Below, piece after piece: positions 7,443-15,870 of a stretch of 64,000 nucleotides of DNA. The first letter of the stretch is position 1. Each line of letters begins with the position of its first letter. The position numbers and the translations under genes were made by a program. The stretch is from Cytophagales bacterium (GTDB lineage: Bacteria > Bacteroidota > Bacteroidia > Cytophagales > Spirosomataceae): positions 1 to 64,000 of the forward strand of contig RDXN01000077.1 in the NCBI GenBank assembly GCA_004292855.1. Reading direction: 5' to 3'. The notes below the pieces were generated by a model. The model did no database searches. It was not told the origin of the DNA and worked only from the letters and a program-made list of their open reading frames with translations.

Positions 7443-8792
7443 ATGGAAGCCACCATTAATCAGGGAGACTACGTCTTATTTCCACCCACATCAGAAAAGT
7501 GGAAAGAGCTGTATAAAACAGGTAGAATATTTACTTATCACTCGCAGACGCTTGCCCGAATTTTAAACCTCCCCAGTAGCGAACCAAAATCAGAAGCCGA
7601 CTGGACTTGGGCATTTGAGGATCATGCTGAGGTTATAGCCGCTAATCTGAGCGAAGTTAACCAATTACACTTCCTGCGATTGTTGAACAGGATTGGAGAA
7701 ACGGCTTCCTTTTCGGCGTTGTTTTCCGATCTGGAGATGCGCGATTTCAAGCGTTATCGTTTGGGTGGGTCGGGTAATGGAAATCAGGATTGGCTACTGA
7801 AATGGCACATTGATCCGCTCAATCAGATGCAGACCCAACCCCCTCAAATTGCCATTGAAGGGCGCAAAGAATTTATACGCGACATTCCCGCCTTGCCTCC
7901 TTCGTCGCTAAAGATTAGATACGCTCAACAGATTGTCCATTTGAGTCGTCCAATACCATCAATGCCAGGTTCTATCGACCCCATCATGGAAATCTGGATG
8001 AAGCAAAAAGGCTCGATGGAATCACTCTTTGAATTCATTGACGATTTGCCACTGAACTGTATCAATAAACACGGACAAGACTCGCTACGGGTAGCAGGAG
8101 AGAACGCAGGAACTGAGAGTAACGTTTTTTGTCGTTGTGTGAGTTTGGAATATCCGGCTAAACGTCGAATCAAAGAAGAGGGTTTTTATGGTGCCAATAT
8201 CCGGTTCAATATGGCTTTGAGCAGCCCGGTCGTATTGAATTTGAAAAAAGGCGATGTCTTGTTCATTTCAGAGTCTTTTACCTATCAGGGCATAAAGTTC
8301 CCGGTTATCTATGACTTGGCGGTTTACTTTGTTACCAAATGGCTTGAGGATAAAGGAGTCATCGTATTGTTCTCGGCAGGGGGGAGCAAAACGGTTGGTC
8401 AAAACATTGACACTCTACTGAATGATCTTGCCCGACAATATCAGGTAGCTAATTTGCCTGGAATTATTGTAGGTGGTGTTGATTCAACAGGTCGGCAGTT
8501 TCAGAGTAACTATGGGAACGCTGTCACCTGTTACGCCAGCCCCCCCGCTTCGCAGCCTGACTTTGACGAATCTTCGGGAGCAACGGCAGTCATAGCAGGA
8601 ATGGCTGTTCGTGCGCAGAATTATGCCCGTACCCGCCGAAAACAGTTTCTAACTCCGGCTGAGTTAAAGGCTATCTTCCGTTTTAATGGCCGACAAGTAG
8701 CTGTAGAAACCAGTAAGACGACTTTTTTTGCCGCGTCCTTACCTAATTGGGAATTAGTACGGCAAGCCATTGATCAGCTCATACCCGTATAG
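7443..8792 (+). CDS. Divergent subtilase-like protein
   Basis: A 449-residue protein. The C-terminal half resembles the S8 (subtilisin) domain of large bacterial S8 proteins: VVLNLKKGDVLFI, KGVIVLFSAGGS, LPGIIVGGVDS, SNYGNAVTCYASP and SSGATAVIAGMAV. The serine of the GTS-A motif seems kept in an altered context (ESSGATA). The oxyanion-hole Asn of AGN is replaced by Gly, and a possible His motif (NKHGQDSLRVAGEN) follows a candidate Asp (FEFIDDLPLN) after only about ten residues, far fewer than usual. Activity is therefore doubtful. The N-terminal roughly 200 residues are unrecognised and there is no signal peptide. It precedes an unrecognised gene that is probably co-transcribed. Confidence 0.65.
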   Translation: MEATINQGDYVLFPPTSEKWKELYKTGRIFTYHSQTLARILNLPSSEPKSEADWTWAFEDHAEVIAANLSEVNQLHFLRLLNRIGETASFSALFSDLEMRDFKRYRLGGSGNGNQDWLLKWHIDPLNQMQTQPPQIAIEGRKEFIRDIPALPPSSLKIRYAQQIVHLSRPIPSMPGSIDPIMEIWMKQKGSMESLFEFIDDLPLNCINKHGQDSLRVAGENAGTESNVFCRCVSLEYPAKRRIKEEGFYGANIRFNMALSSPVVLNLKKGDVLFISESFTYQGIKFPVIYDLAVYFVTKWLEDKGVIVLFSAGGSKTVGQNIDTLLNDLARQYQVANLPGIIVGGVDSTGRQFQSNYGNAVTCYASPPASQPDFDESSGATAVIAGMAVRAQNYARTRRKQFLTPAELKAIFRFNGRQVAVETSKTTFFAASLPNWELVRQAIDQLIPV

Positions 8793-8817
8793 TTTAACTT
8801 TCAATCACGTTTCAACT

Positions 8818-9666
8818 ATGGCCTTACCAAACACTACAGATGATGCCCAGCAAGCGGCTTTTGATTTTTTCACAAACTATGCTGGAAAGCCAGACTCAAC
8901 AGGCAGCCACCATAAGAAACTGGCTGAGCTGACAAAAGGACCAGGAAGGTTGCCCGATTTTCTGGCCTACCTGCGTAACTTTCTCAACCATGCCAGAGAG
9001 ACTCAGGGACTTACTGACTGTCAGCCCTTACCCAAACCGATCAGCCTGACCATCAGCAAAAAAGCAATTCTGAGAACACTACAGTATTTTGAACGAAGCA
9101 GATGTCTGAATGTGAAAATCTGTTTTGGTTTGGATGCCTGTCTGCTACCTCAGTTGGTGGTTTCAGGTTCATTCTGCTGCCCGGACAATCAGTCGCCATC
9201 GGTTGGTTTTGTGGAGAATCTATACCGTAAAACAATCAGCGATGGAAGAGGGGGGCGGAAAACAGTTGGGCATTATGTGCTCAATTTCACTCAACAACTA
9301 TCGCCAAGTGCGGCCAGGATGTCTTTAAAACGCTTTGCCGACGCCGTCATTACGGGGCTGAATAAGCCCGAAGATGCCGACTTACGCGGTTACGCGCTGG
9401 ATATTCAGACGTTTCGACTGTTGCTAACCGATAAGCAATACTTAGGGAGAGCCAGTACCATTCTGATCCGGATGGGGATGAACAATGACGGCCTTGACCC
9501 TACCATTCCCAGCCATTCTGGTCGCACCCGGATTATGATGCTTCAGTTTATTGATGCTCAAGCTCAAGCAGGAACTGCATTCTATATGTGCAGCAGCCAT
9601 GTTAAGGATGATTCTGATCCAGGCGATTGCCCACCTCGTCAGCCCTGCAATGCCACTATTAGCTGA
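8818..9666 (+). CDS. Unrecognised protein with a Cys-Pro tail
   Basis: A 282-residue soluble protein starting at ATG 8818 (MALPNTTDDAQQAAFDFFTN); an in-frame upstream extension to 8770 overlaps the previous gene and seems less likely. No family is recognised. Visible features are a cysteine-rich middle (CLNVKICFGLDACLL, SGSFCC) and an acidic/cysteine end (DDSDPGDCPPRQPCNATIS), which could bind metal. The 25-bp gap to the subtilase-like gene suggests a two-gene unit, so it may be a partner or substrate of that protein. This is inference from position only. Confidence 0.6.
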   Translation: MALPNTTDDAQQAAFDFFTNYAGKPDSTGSHHKKLAELTKGPGRLPDFLAYLRNFLNHARETQGLTDCQPLPKPISLTISKKAILRTLQYFERSRCLNVKICFGLDACLLPQLVVSGSFCCPDNQSPSVGFVENLYRKTISDGRGGRKTVGHYVLNFTQQLSPSAARMSLKRFADAVITGLNKPEDADLRGYALDIQTFRLLLTDKQYLGRASTILIRMGMNNDGLDPTIPSHSGRTRIMMLQFIDAQAQAGTAFYMCSSHVKDDSDPGDCPPRQPCNATIS

Positions 9667-9949
9667 TACCAAGAGTGACCCCGTACGATAGTATAGACTG
9701 GATGTTGTACTTATTTCTAGCCATTACCGTATGGGCCGTAGCAGTAGAACCATCTGAGTGGTGTGTGGTAAACTTGTTTCGATAGTGTGTGTCAAGGGGG
9801 CCAAGCTTATCACATACCACTTAGATTGACAGTAGAGAGCATTAGTTAGAAGAGCCAACTATCTTTTCTGTATGCATGACAATGGCCGAAGCATCCGGTG
9901 AATGTTCATCCAGGCAACCTTGTGATCTGTAAATCTCTAGCAGGCAGTT

Positions 9950-10612
9950 ATGAGCGTATATGATTTCATAGATTTTATTGGCTACCTCTGTGTTGCAGCT
10001 ATACTTCTACCCATAGGTTTTGGATCGAACTATTGGCGTGAACTTTCAGATCGCGAACAAAAGCTTGTCTTATTTTTGGTGGCGTTGCTTTTACTGGAAA
10101 TCATATCAATAATTCTACGATTCAATCTCGTAAGAAACCATTTCCTGTATTATTTCAAAACGTGGTCTGTATTGTGGATTAGCGCAGTTTATTTTAGGTC
10201 AATAGACAAATTGAGACGTTGGTCAACAATTATAGCTGGTCTACTGGCTGTTTCTGTACTGGTGGAAGTGTATGTCTGGGTTGGTTTTAACCATATTAAT
10301 ACAATCACAAGAACTCTGGCCTGGTTACTATTGAGTTTATGCGGCTTTGCTGGATTGATACAACTATTAAACCAACCATCCGAGAAATCACTGCGACAAC
10401 AACCAGCATTTTATTACTATAGCGGTTTTTTCACAATAGGTTTTTTTTCAGCTAATACCTCTTTGTTTAGTAATTACTTTATCGAAACATCTCTTGACTT
10501 ATACTATTTCTTTGATACTCTTAAAGGAATAATGAGTGCCGTTGGATATGGGGTGTTTACGTGGGGGTTTTTTCAGCACAGTAGATTGTTTCGATCACAA
10601 AAAGCCTTATGA
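9950..10612 (+). CDS. Multi-pass membrane protein linked to a histidine kinase
   Basis: A 220-residue protein with about seven predicted membrane helices (for example LVLFLVALLLLEIISIILRF and LLAVSVLVEVYVWVGF) and short loops. The size and layout resemble the membrane sensor modules found on some kinases, but no kinase domain is attached. Its stop overlaps the start of the kinase gene by 4 bp, so the two are translationally coupled, and it probably acts as a membrane partner of that kinase. No named family is recognised. The 283 bp upstream (9667-9949) hold no gene that I can see. Confidence 0.7.
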   Translation: MSVYDFIDFIGYLCVAAILLPIGFGSNYWRELSDREQKLVLFLVALLLLEIISIILRFNLVRNHFLYYFKTWSVLWISAVYFRSIDKLRRWSTIIAGLLAVSVLVEVYVWVGFNHINTITRTLAWLLLSLCGFAGLIQLLNQPSEKSLRQQPAFYYYSGFFTIGFFSANTSLFSNYFIETSLDLYYFFDTLKGIMSAVGYGVFTWGFFQHSRLFRSQKAL

Positions 10613-11700
10613 GTCGCTGGTTCCTAATGGTTTGGTTGCTGAGTATATACGTGACTGGTAACTCTCAATCGGTTGATATAACCAATGCTAAGTCGATCAA
10701 TAAGCCTTTTGTAGAAGCAATGCAATCGAAATTTAAGCAAGGCGATTCTGTACTTTACTTAGAATATAGGCATAATAATGCCATTATCTCTTTTTCAACA
10801 AGATCGCCCAATCCTTTATATTCATATCGAGTTGGGGCATTGTTTGAACAAACGATCACCACTTGTGATAGCTTTATAGTATTACCCAACTTGCCTAATG
10901 GGGAACTACTTTTTGAAGTCCGTGACGCCCGTCAGCCTACAGAAAAACCCGCCCGCCTTAAAATTATTGTCGAAGCCCCCCTTTGGCTCCGGTGGTGGTT
11001 TCTGCCAATGATGTTTCTGTACGGACTCGTTTTTGTCAGTGCCTTACTGTACCTCTTCTACCGTTACCGCATCCGCCAGTTCCTGCGCCTGCAACAAACC
11101 CGCGACCGTATTGCCCGCGACCTCCACGACGATATGGGCAGCTACCTCAGTTCCATCAGCATCCTGAGCCGCTCTGCGGCCCTCAACACCACCCGCGACC
11201 CCGACCGTGCCCAACAGTCGATTGAGCGCATCGGCCAAACGGCCCGGCAGGTGATGGGGGCCATGAGCGACATTGTCTGGAGCATCAACCCCGACCACGA
11301 CTCGATGGAGAAGGTCGTGGCCCGCATGCGCGACGTGGCCAACGAACTCTTTGCCGACACCGGAACCACCGTCAGCCTCGACGCCGACCCGACGGTGCTA
11401 TCCCTGAGCCTGCCCCTCGAAAAACGGCACGATTTTTTTCTGATTTTCAAGGAAGCCCTCACCAACACCGCCCGCTACGCCGAGGCCACGCAGGTACGCG
11501 TCCGGCTGCAACGCGAGGGCGCGACGCTGCTCCTAATCATTCAAGACAATGGGCGCGGTTTCGACGTGGCCCGTCCCAAAGCCAGCAGTGGGGGCGGTAA
11601 CGGCCTGAAAAACATGCACAAACGCGCCGAGAATATCGGCGGCACCTTACAGATCAACTCGGTCGCGGGGCAGGGAACGACGGTAACGTTGGTTGTTTAG
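10609..11700 (+). CDS. NarX/LiaS-type sensor histidine kinase
   Basis: A 363-residue kinase. It has a signal-like leader (residues 1-19) and a short periplasmic domain of about 100 residues that resembles the Y_Y_Y module usually found after beta-propellers. A membrane helix (about 129-150) precedes a HisKA_3 dimerisation domain with phospho-acceptor His-173 (ARDLHDDMGSYLSSIS), then a HATPase domain with EALTNTARYAEA, DNGRGFD and GGGNGLKNMHKR. The propeller part of hybrid sensors is absent. The partner is probably the NarL-type regulator at 11887, separated by a palindromic repeat. Confidence 0.88.
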   Translation: MSRWFLMVWLLSIYVTGNSQSVDITNAKSINKPFVEAMQSKFKQGDSVLYLEYRHNNAIISFSTRSPNPLYSYRVGALFEQTITTCDSFIVLPNLPNGELLFEVRDARQPTEKPARLKIIVEAPLWLRWWFLPMMFLYGLVFVSALLYLFYRYRIRQFLRLQQTRDRIARDLHDDMGSYLSSISILSRSAALNTTRDPDRAQQSIERIGQTARQVMGAMSDIVWSINPDHDSMEKVVARMRDVANELFADTGTTVSLDADPTVLSLSLPLEKRHDFFLIFKEALTNTARYAEATQVRVRLQREGATLLLIIQDNGRGFDVARPKASSGGGNGLKNMHKRAENIGGTLQINSVAGQGTTVTLVV

Positions 11701-11705
11701 GTAAA

Positions 11706-11813
11706 AATGGAACGCGGATTAACTGGATAGGGCTGATTTACACGGATTATTTGGTTTGATTAACACTGAAAATCTGTGTAAATCAGCCCAATCAGCTTAA
11801 TCCGCGTTCCATT
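11706..11813. repeat. Long imperfect palindrome between kinase and regulator
   Basis: The outer arms AATGGAACGCGGATTAA (11706-11722) and TTAATCCGCGTTCCATT (11797-11813) are perfect complements. Inner arms around GGGCTGATTTACAC and GTGTAAATCAGCCC also pair. The whole would form a hairpin of about 108 nt. The phrase ACGCGGATTAA recurs in the palindrome at 51942-52126, suggesting a dispersed intergenic repeat family. It may attenuate transcription between kinase and regulator. Confidence 0.75.
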
Positions 11814-11886
11814 CCGTCCCATGAATATGGGATCAATCTGTACCCATTCACGCCGTACTTTTGCATCATCTTATCCATTTCGCCCC

Positions 11887-12507
11887 ATGATTCGCATCCT
11901 GCTGTTTGAAGATAACGAACCCCTGCGCGAGGCCCTATCGGTGATGGTTTCCGATACGGACGGGTTTAAGCTCGTGGGGGCTTTTGGCGACTGCCTGCGG
12001 GCCAACGATCAGGTGTTCCAACTCCAGCCCGACGTAGTGCTGATGGACATCGACTTGCCCGGTCGGGATGGGATTCAGGCCGTAACGAGTCTGCACCGGG
12101 AGTTCCCGAATGTGGAGGTGCTGATGTTGACCGTGTTCGACGACGACGACCGGGTGTTTCGCGCCTTGTGTGCGGGGGCATCAGGGTACTTGCTCAAACA
12201 GACTCCACCAGATCAGATTATTAGAGCCATTCAGGACGTGTATGCGGGGGGCGCGCCCATGTCGCCGAGCATTGCCCGCAAAGTGATTGCCACTTTCCCG
12301 GCCCGCGCCACCCAAACCGCCGATTTAGACCAACTCACGAGCCGCGAAGCTCAGGTGCTGCATTATCTGACGCAGGGCTTAAGTTACAAACTCGTAGCGG
12401 CTGAACTGGGCATCAGCATCGAGACCGTCCGAACCCACATCAAGCGGATTTACGAGAAACTGCACGTGCATTCCGTTACGGAAGCGGTGGCGAAGTATCG
12501 CCCTTGA
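11887..12507 (+). CDS. NarL/LuxR-family response regulator
   Basis: A 206-residue regulator with an N-terminal receiver domain (FEDNEPL, phospho-acceptor Asp-54 in VVLMDIDLPG, Lys in GYLLKQTPP) and a C-terminal LuxR-type HTH (LTSREAQVLHYLTQGLSYKL, then TVRTHIKRIYEKLHVHS). ATG 11887 is chosen because it begins directly with the receiver strand; an in-frame ATG at 11821 would add residues without homology. Two NarX-type kinases flank it (10609 upstream, 12515 convergent), and either may phosphorylate it. Confidence 0.9.
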   Translation: MIRILLFEDNEPLREALSVMVSDTDGFKLVGAFGDCLRANDQVFQLQPDVVLMDIDLPGRDGIQAVTSLHREFPNVEVLMLTVFDDDDRVFRALCAGASGYLLKQTPPDQIIRAIQDVYAGGAPMSPSIARKVIATFPARATQTADLDQLTSREAQVLHYLTQGLSYKLVAAELGISIETVRTHIKRIYEKLHVHSVTEAVAKYRP

Positions 12508-12514
12508 CAACCGT

Positions 12515-13897
12515 TTATTGAACCGAGAGGAGACCCTCCTGCACGGCATAAACTACAGGTCGAGTCAGTTCGTTGGCCGGATAAACCAATTCCATGCGGG
12601 TTCCCTTACCCGGTCTGCTGTCGATTTGCAATTGACTGCCCATTTGAGCTGCTCGTTTGCGCAAACTACTCATCCCCAGCCCACTCGTAAGTTGATCCGG
12701 GTCGAAACCCTGCCCGTCGTCGGTGATGCACAGGCGTAGGGTGTTCGTGGTTTGGGTTAGCTCGAGCCGCACGTGTTGGGCGTTTGCGTGGCGAACAATG
12801 TTGTTCAGGCACTCTTTAGCAATCAAGTACAGGTCGCGCCGTTGGCGACTGCTGAGGAAGAGCGGCTCGCCCGCATCGGGTAGTTGAATAGCCAGATGGA
12901 TAGGCGTGCCATCGAATAGGGCATGGGCTGTTTCGCCAATGCGCAGACCTACGTTTTGCAATGATTCGCTGTTGGAGTTGAGGCTCCAGACAATCTCGCG
13001 CATGGAATCCATGACCTGCCGGGCCGTTTCGCTGATGGTGTTTAGCCGTTGGCGGGCGCGGTGGTCGGGCGGCAGAAGTTGGGCCGTTACCTGCCCCATA
13101 ATACTAATGCTGGAGAGCTGCGACCCCATTTCGTCGTGGAGATCGCGGGCAATTTCGTCCCGAAGGGCGTTGAGCCGGATCTGCTTGGCTTCGTTCTCTC
13201 GCAGTTGGGAAATTAACTGAGCCTGGAAAGACAGTTTATCCCGCTCGGTTTGGCGATTCTGCACCGAAATGCCCATTGTGTAACACAAAACCTCCAGCAA
13301 TACGCCGATCTGCATATAGGTTAATGGGTGCCCAAATGCGCTTGGTCCTGCGTTGGCAAACGAAGCCGGGTAGATGGCATAGGCGAGAGTGACGGTGCTG
13401 AAGGCGATGAACACGCCCGTGCCAGCGATGAAATAGGGCAACACCGGGTGCCGTAGTTTGGCTAGTCGGGGGAGAATCAGGAAGGTGCAGGTGACCATGT
13501 AGAGTCTGGATACCCCGTGGGTCCATCGGATCAGGTCGGGGCTGGCATGAAGGGTATATAGGCCAACGGAGAGCACCCCGCTAAGACCCAGTACCCAAGT
13601 CATCGATTGTAGGGTTCGATAGCTCCACTCGTCGTTTTGCCGAATTTGCATGAGCACGGTTGCGAACTGAATATAAAACAGAAACACCACCGACTCAACA
13701 CCGGTATCCCAGCCGGTTACCTGCCCGCCCGCTTCGGCCCGGATGTGCAGATAGAGAAGCATGGTGCTCATATACAGCGCGTAGAAAATGAAGAGCCGGT
13801 GCCGGTGAACCACATAGCTGAATAGGGCATACAAAATCATCATCAGCAGCATGCCGTCGAGCAGCATGCGTAGAGTGGCATAGTCGGGGAGAAGCAT
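12515..13897 (-). CDS. Membrane sensor histidine kinase, NarX type
   Basis: A 460-residue kinase. The first roughly 210 residues contain about six to seven membrane helices forming a membrane-embedded sensor. A coiled segment (EAKQIRLNALRDEIARDLHD) follows, with phospho-acceptor His-254 in the HisKA_3 domain. The HATPase domain has KECLNNIVRHANA, DDGQGFD and GLGMSSLRKRAAQMG. It converges on the NarL-type regulator with only 7 bp between the stops, so the locus has two kinases for one regulator. Confidence 0.88.
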   Translation of the reverse strand: MLLPDYATLRMLLDGMLLMMILYALFSYVVHRHRLFIFYALYMSTMLLYLHIRAEAGGQVTGWDTGVESVVFLFYIQFATVLMQIRQNDEWSYRTLQSMTWVLGLSGVLSVGLYTLHASPDLIRWTHGVSRLYMVTCTFLILPRLAKLRHPVLPYFIAGTGVFIAFSTVTLAYAIYPASFANAGPSAFGHPLTYMQIGVLLEVLCYTMGISVQNRQTERDKLSFQAQLISQLRENEAKQIRLNALRDEIARDLHDEMGSQLSSISIMGQVTAQLLPPDHRARQRLNTISETARQVMDSMREIVWSLNSNSESLQNVGLRIGETAHALFDGTPIHLAIQLPDAGEPLFLSSRQRRDLYLIAKECLNNIVRHANAQHVRLELTQTTNTLRLCITDDGQGFDPDQLTSGLGMSSLRKRAAQMGSQLQIDSRPGKGTRMELVYPANELTRPVVYAVQEGLLSVQ

Positions 13898-14044
13898 AGG
13901 CGTGGATTATGTTTTTTGCCTTAGTCGTTGCAATACCAAAACATACAAACAAATCGCCCGGAAACTTGGGAAGACTTTTCCGTTCCAGTAAGCGGTAGGT
14001 ATGTGGCCCTGGTTTAGGCAGTTGCTAGTCACATGATCGTGGTA

Positions 14045-14075
14045 TTTCGGGGGAGTTGGTAGGGAAAGACCTTTG
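14045..14075 (+). promoter_or_regulatory. Promoter of the DUF7452 protein gene
   Basis: TTTC at 14045-14048 and GACCTTTG at 14068-14075 are separated by 19 bp, the spacing expected between the -33 and -7 elements of Bacteroidota promoters. The same pair with identical spacing occurs at 17931-17961 before a relic of the same gene, which supports function. Confidence 0.55.
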
Positions 14076-14132
14076 TGGTGTTCAAGTCGGGCAAATTCCC
14101 GACTGCTTACCAGACTATAATCCCCATGTGCC

Positions 14133-15290
14133 ATGAAAACGATTCGCTCACTTCCACTTTTATTGACTCTAAGTGCTGGTCTGATCCTAAGTCTCCAAAA
14201 CTGCAAGAGGAGAGAGCCAGAGCCGGTAACACCAATAGTCGTTACCACGATGCCGACTATGAACGCCAACGCCCCCGTGGCCAGCGATCTCACCCCGACT
14301 TCGGCCCGCATCACTGCCACCATCGACGGTAATGGTGGGGCCACCATTAACCAGCACGGTGTGGTGTACAGTAAAACCAACTTAACACCGACTCTGGCTG
14401 ACGGCAAAGTTGAAATTGGCTCAACCAATGGACCTTTTCCACTTTTGGCAGGAGCTACCCTGACAGGACTGGAAGCCAACACCTCGTATTATGCGCGGGC
14501 CTACGCTACCAACGATAAAGGCACGGCCTACAGCTCTGCTATTACATTCAAAACCGCTTTGCCTGCGCCTACGTACACCTTCGCCACCCATGTTACAGGT
14601 AGTACAAATATTCTGGGTAACACATCAACTATATCTACAGCCGCTCTGAACAACAATGCCAATGCCATCCTGATTATTACGGCCAATTGGGAGGGCGGTA
14701 ATGTTTACAACAAAAATCCGGTTGGTGTTTACTATACAGGTGGGCAATGGCGTGTTTTTAACCAAAACCTCACAGCCATGCCGACCGGGTTGAAATACAA
14801 TCTGCTCATCACCAACCCTACCGATCAGGCTTTTAAGCATGTAGCGACAGCCGCTAACAGCAGTGGTAACACCACCATTCTGGACCACCCGTTGCTCAAC
14901 GACAAACCCGGTGCAAGACTACTCGTCACCCAACGATGGAACGGCACCTACAACAACAGTGCCGTAGGGGTTTGGTATTCAAGTGGACGGTGGCGGATTT
15001 TTAACCAGACTTTCAGCCGCCCCATCGTTCCAGGAGCCGAGTTTAACGTTGTAATCGACAATGGCATTTTCACGACTGAAGCACAGGCGGGTAAAATCAC
15101 GGGGAACCATTTCCTGATCGAACCAGCCGTTCCTGCTTCCACTTCCTACGTGTTTCTGACCCACTATTGGACTTCGGTTTATAACACCCAGGAGGTGGGT
15201 GTCTGGAAACCCAGTACCTGGTCTATATATAATCAGGATAATTCGGTCAATATGCCAGTCGGCTCAAAATTTTTCGTTCTAACGCGCTGA
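14133..15290 (+). CDS. Lipoprotein with fibronectin-like and DUF7452 repeats
   Basis: A 385-residue lipoprotein (leader with lipobox LSLQNC). Residues about 45-140 form a fibronectin-like beta domain (LTPTSARITATIDGNGGATI, ending YARAYATNDKGTAYSSAI). Three DUF7452-like repeats follow, each with a W-x-G/N...VGVYY or VGVWY core and an IFNQ strand (GVYYTGGQWRVFNQNL, GVWYSSGRWRIFNQTF, GVWKPSTWSIYNQDN). DUF7452 modules occur in secreted proteins and their function is unknown to me. It should face the periplasm or cell surface. Its promoter and leader region are partly duplicated at 17.9-18.2 kb. Confidence 0.8.
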   Translation: MKTIRSLPLLLTLSAGLILSLQNCKRREPEPVTPIVVTTMPTMNANAPVASDLTPTSARITATIDGNGGATINQHGVVYSKTNLTPTLADGKVEIGSTNGPFPLLAGATLTGLEANTSYYARAYATNDKGTAYSSAITFKTALPAPTYTFATHVTGSTNILGNTSTISTAALNNNANAILIITANWEGGNVYNKNPVGVYYTGGQWRVFNQNLTAMPTGLKYNLLITNPTDQAFKHVATAANSSGNTTILDHPLLNDKPGARLLVTQRWNGTYNNSAVGVWYSSGRWRIFNQTFSRPIVPGAEFNVVIDNGIFTTEAQAGKITGNHFLIEPAVPASTSYVFLTHYWTSVYNTQEVGVWKPSTWSIYNQDNSVNMPVGSKFFVLTR

Positions 15291-15426
15291 TACGGGTGCT
15301 ATCAGGACTGGAATGTAGCATACGCGCTACGTGCCGCTGGTTTATGCAGGACGGGGCAGAGGCTTGTCGAATCTGCCCCAAAATCAATACGGATAACATT
15401 GTGCTTAATAAAAATCAGACAAACTC

Positions 15427-15828
15427 ATGACAACAACATCCAAACCAAACCCCTTCGAGGGGTGCTGGCAAACCCAATGGAGCGATTGCGGAACCGGCAA
15501 GAACTACGTCGGCAGTGCAAGGCTGGCTCTCAAACCTGATGCTGCCAACCCAAAGCAACTCACCGGAGCCTGGACGGGTACTGCCGACGATGCTACCGGT
15601 TTCCGGCACTGCGGATTCCTGATCGGAACCCAAACTGGTGCTGTGCTGAAAGGCACGTGGTACGAAGTCCTGTACAAAAATAATCTGACCTGTCCGGTGC
15701 TGAGTTACGTCGGCACGTTTCAGTTTACGCTAAAAGCCAATACTACCTTCGATGGTATCTGGACGCAGAAAGGCCGTGAATGTACGGAGAAGGAGACCCT
15801 ACTCTGGAACGGAACCCGCGTTGGCTAA
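15427..15828 (+). CDS. Small beta-rich protein, unrecognised
   Basis: A 133-residue protein without signal peptide. Alternating hydrophobic strands and glycine/threonine turns (GCWQTQWSDCGTGKNYVGSA, GVLKGTWYEV-like strands, FDGIWTQKGRECTEKETLLW) suggest a small beta-barrel such as a lipocalin-like fold. Four cysteines may pair. It lies between two secreted surface proteins, in the same orientation. No family is recognised. Confidence 0.55.
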   Translation: MTTTSKPNPFEGCWQTQWSDCGTGKNYVGSARLALKPDAANPKQLTGAWTGTADDATGFRHCGFLIGTQTGAVLKGTWYEVLYKNNLTCPVLSYVGTFQFTLKANTTFDGIWTQKGRECTEKETLLWNGTRVG

Positions 15829-15870
15829 TCAACAACCTGCCTGCTTTCGGGTGGGCTGGTTTTTTACTTT

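Noticed and set aside
9667-9949. Gene-free stretch examined for a tRNA or small RNA
   Set aside because: No cloverleaf or strong hairpin was found; only a weak -7-like TATCTTTT near 9860.
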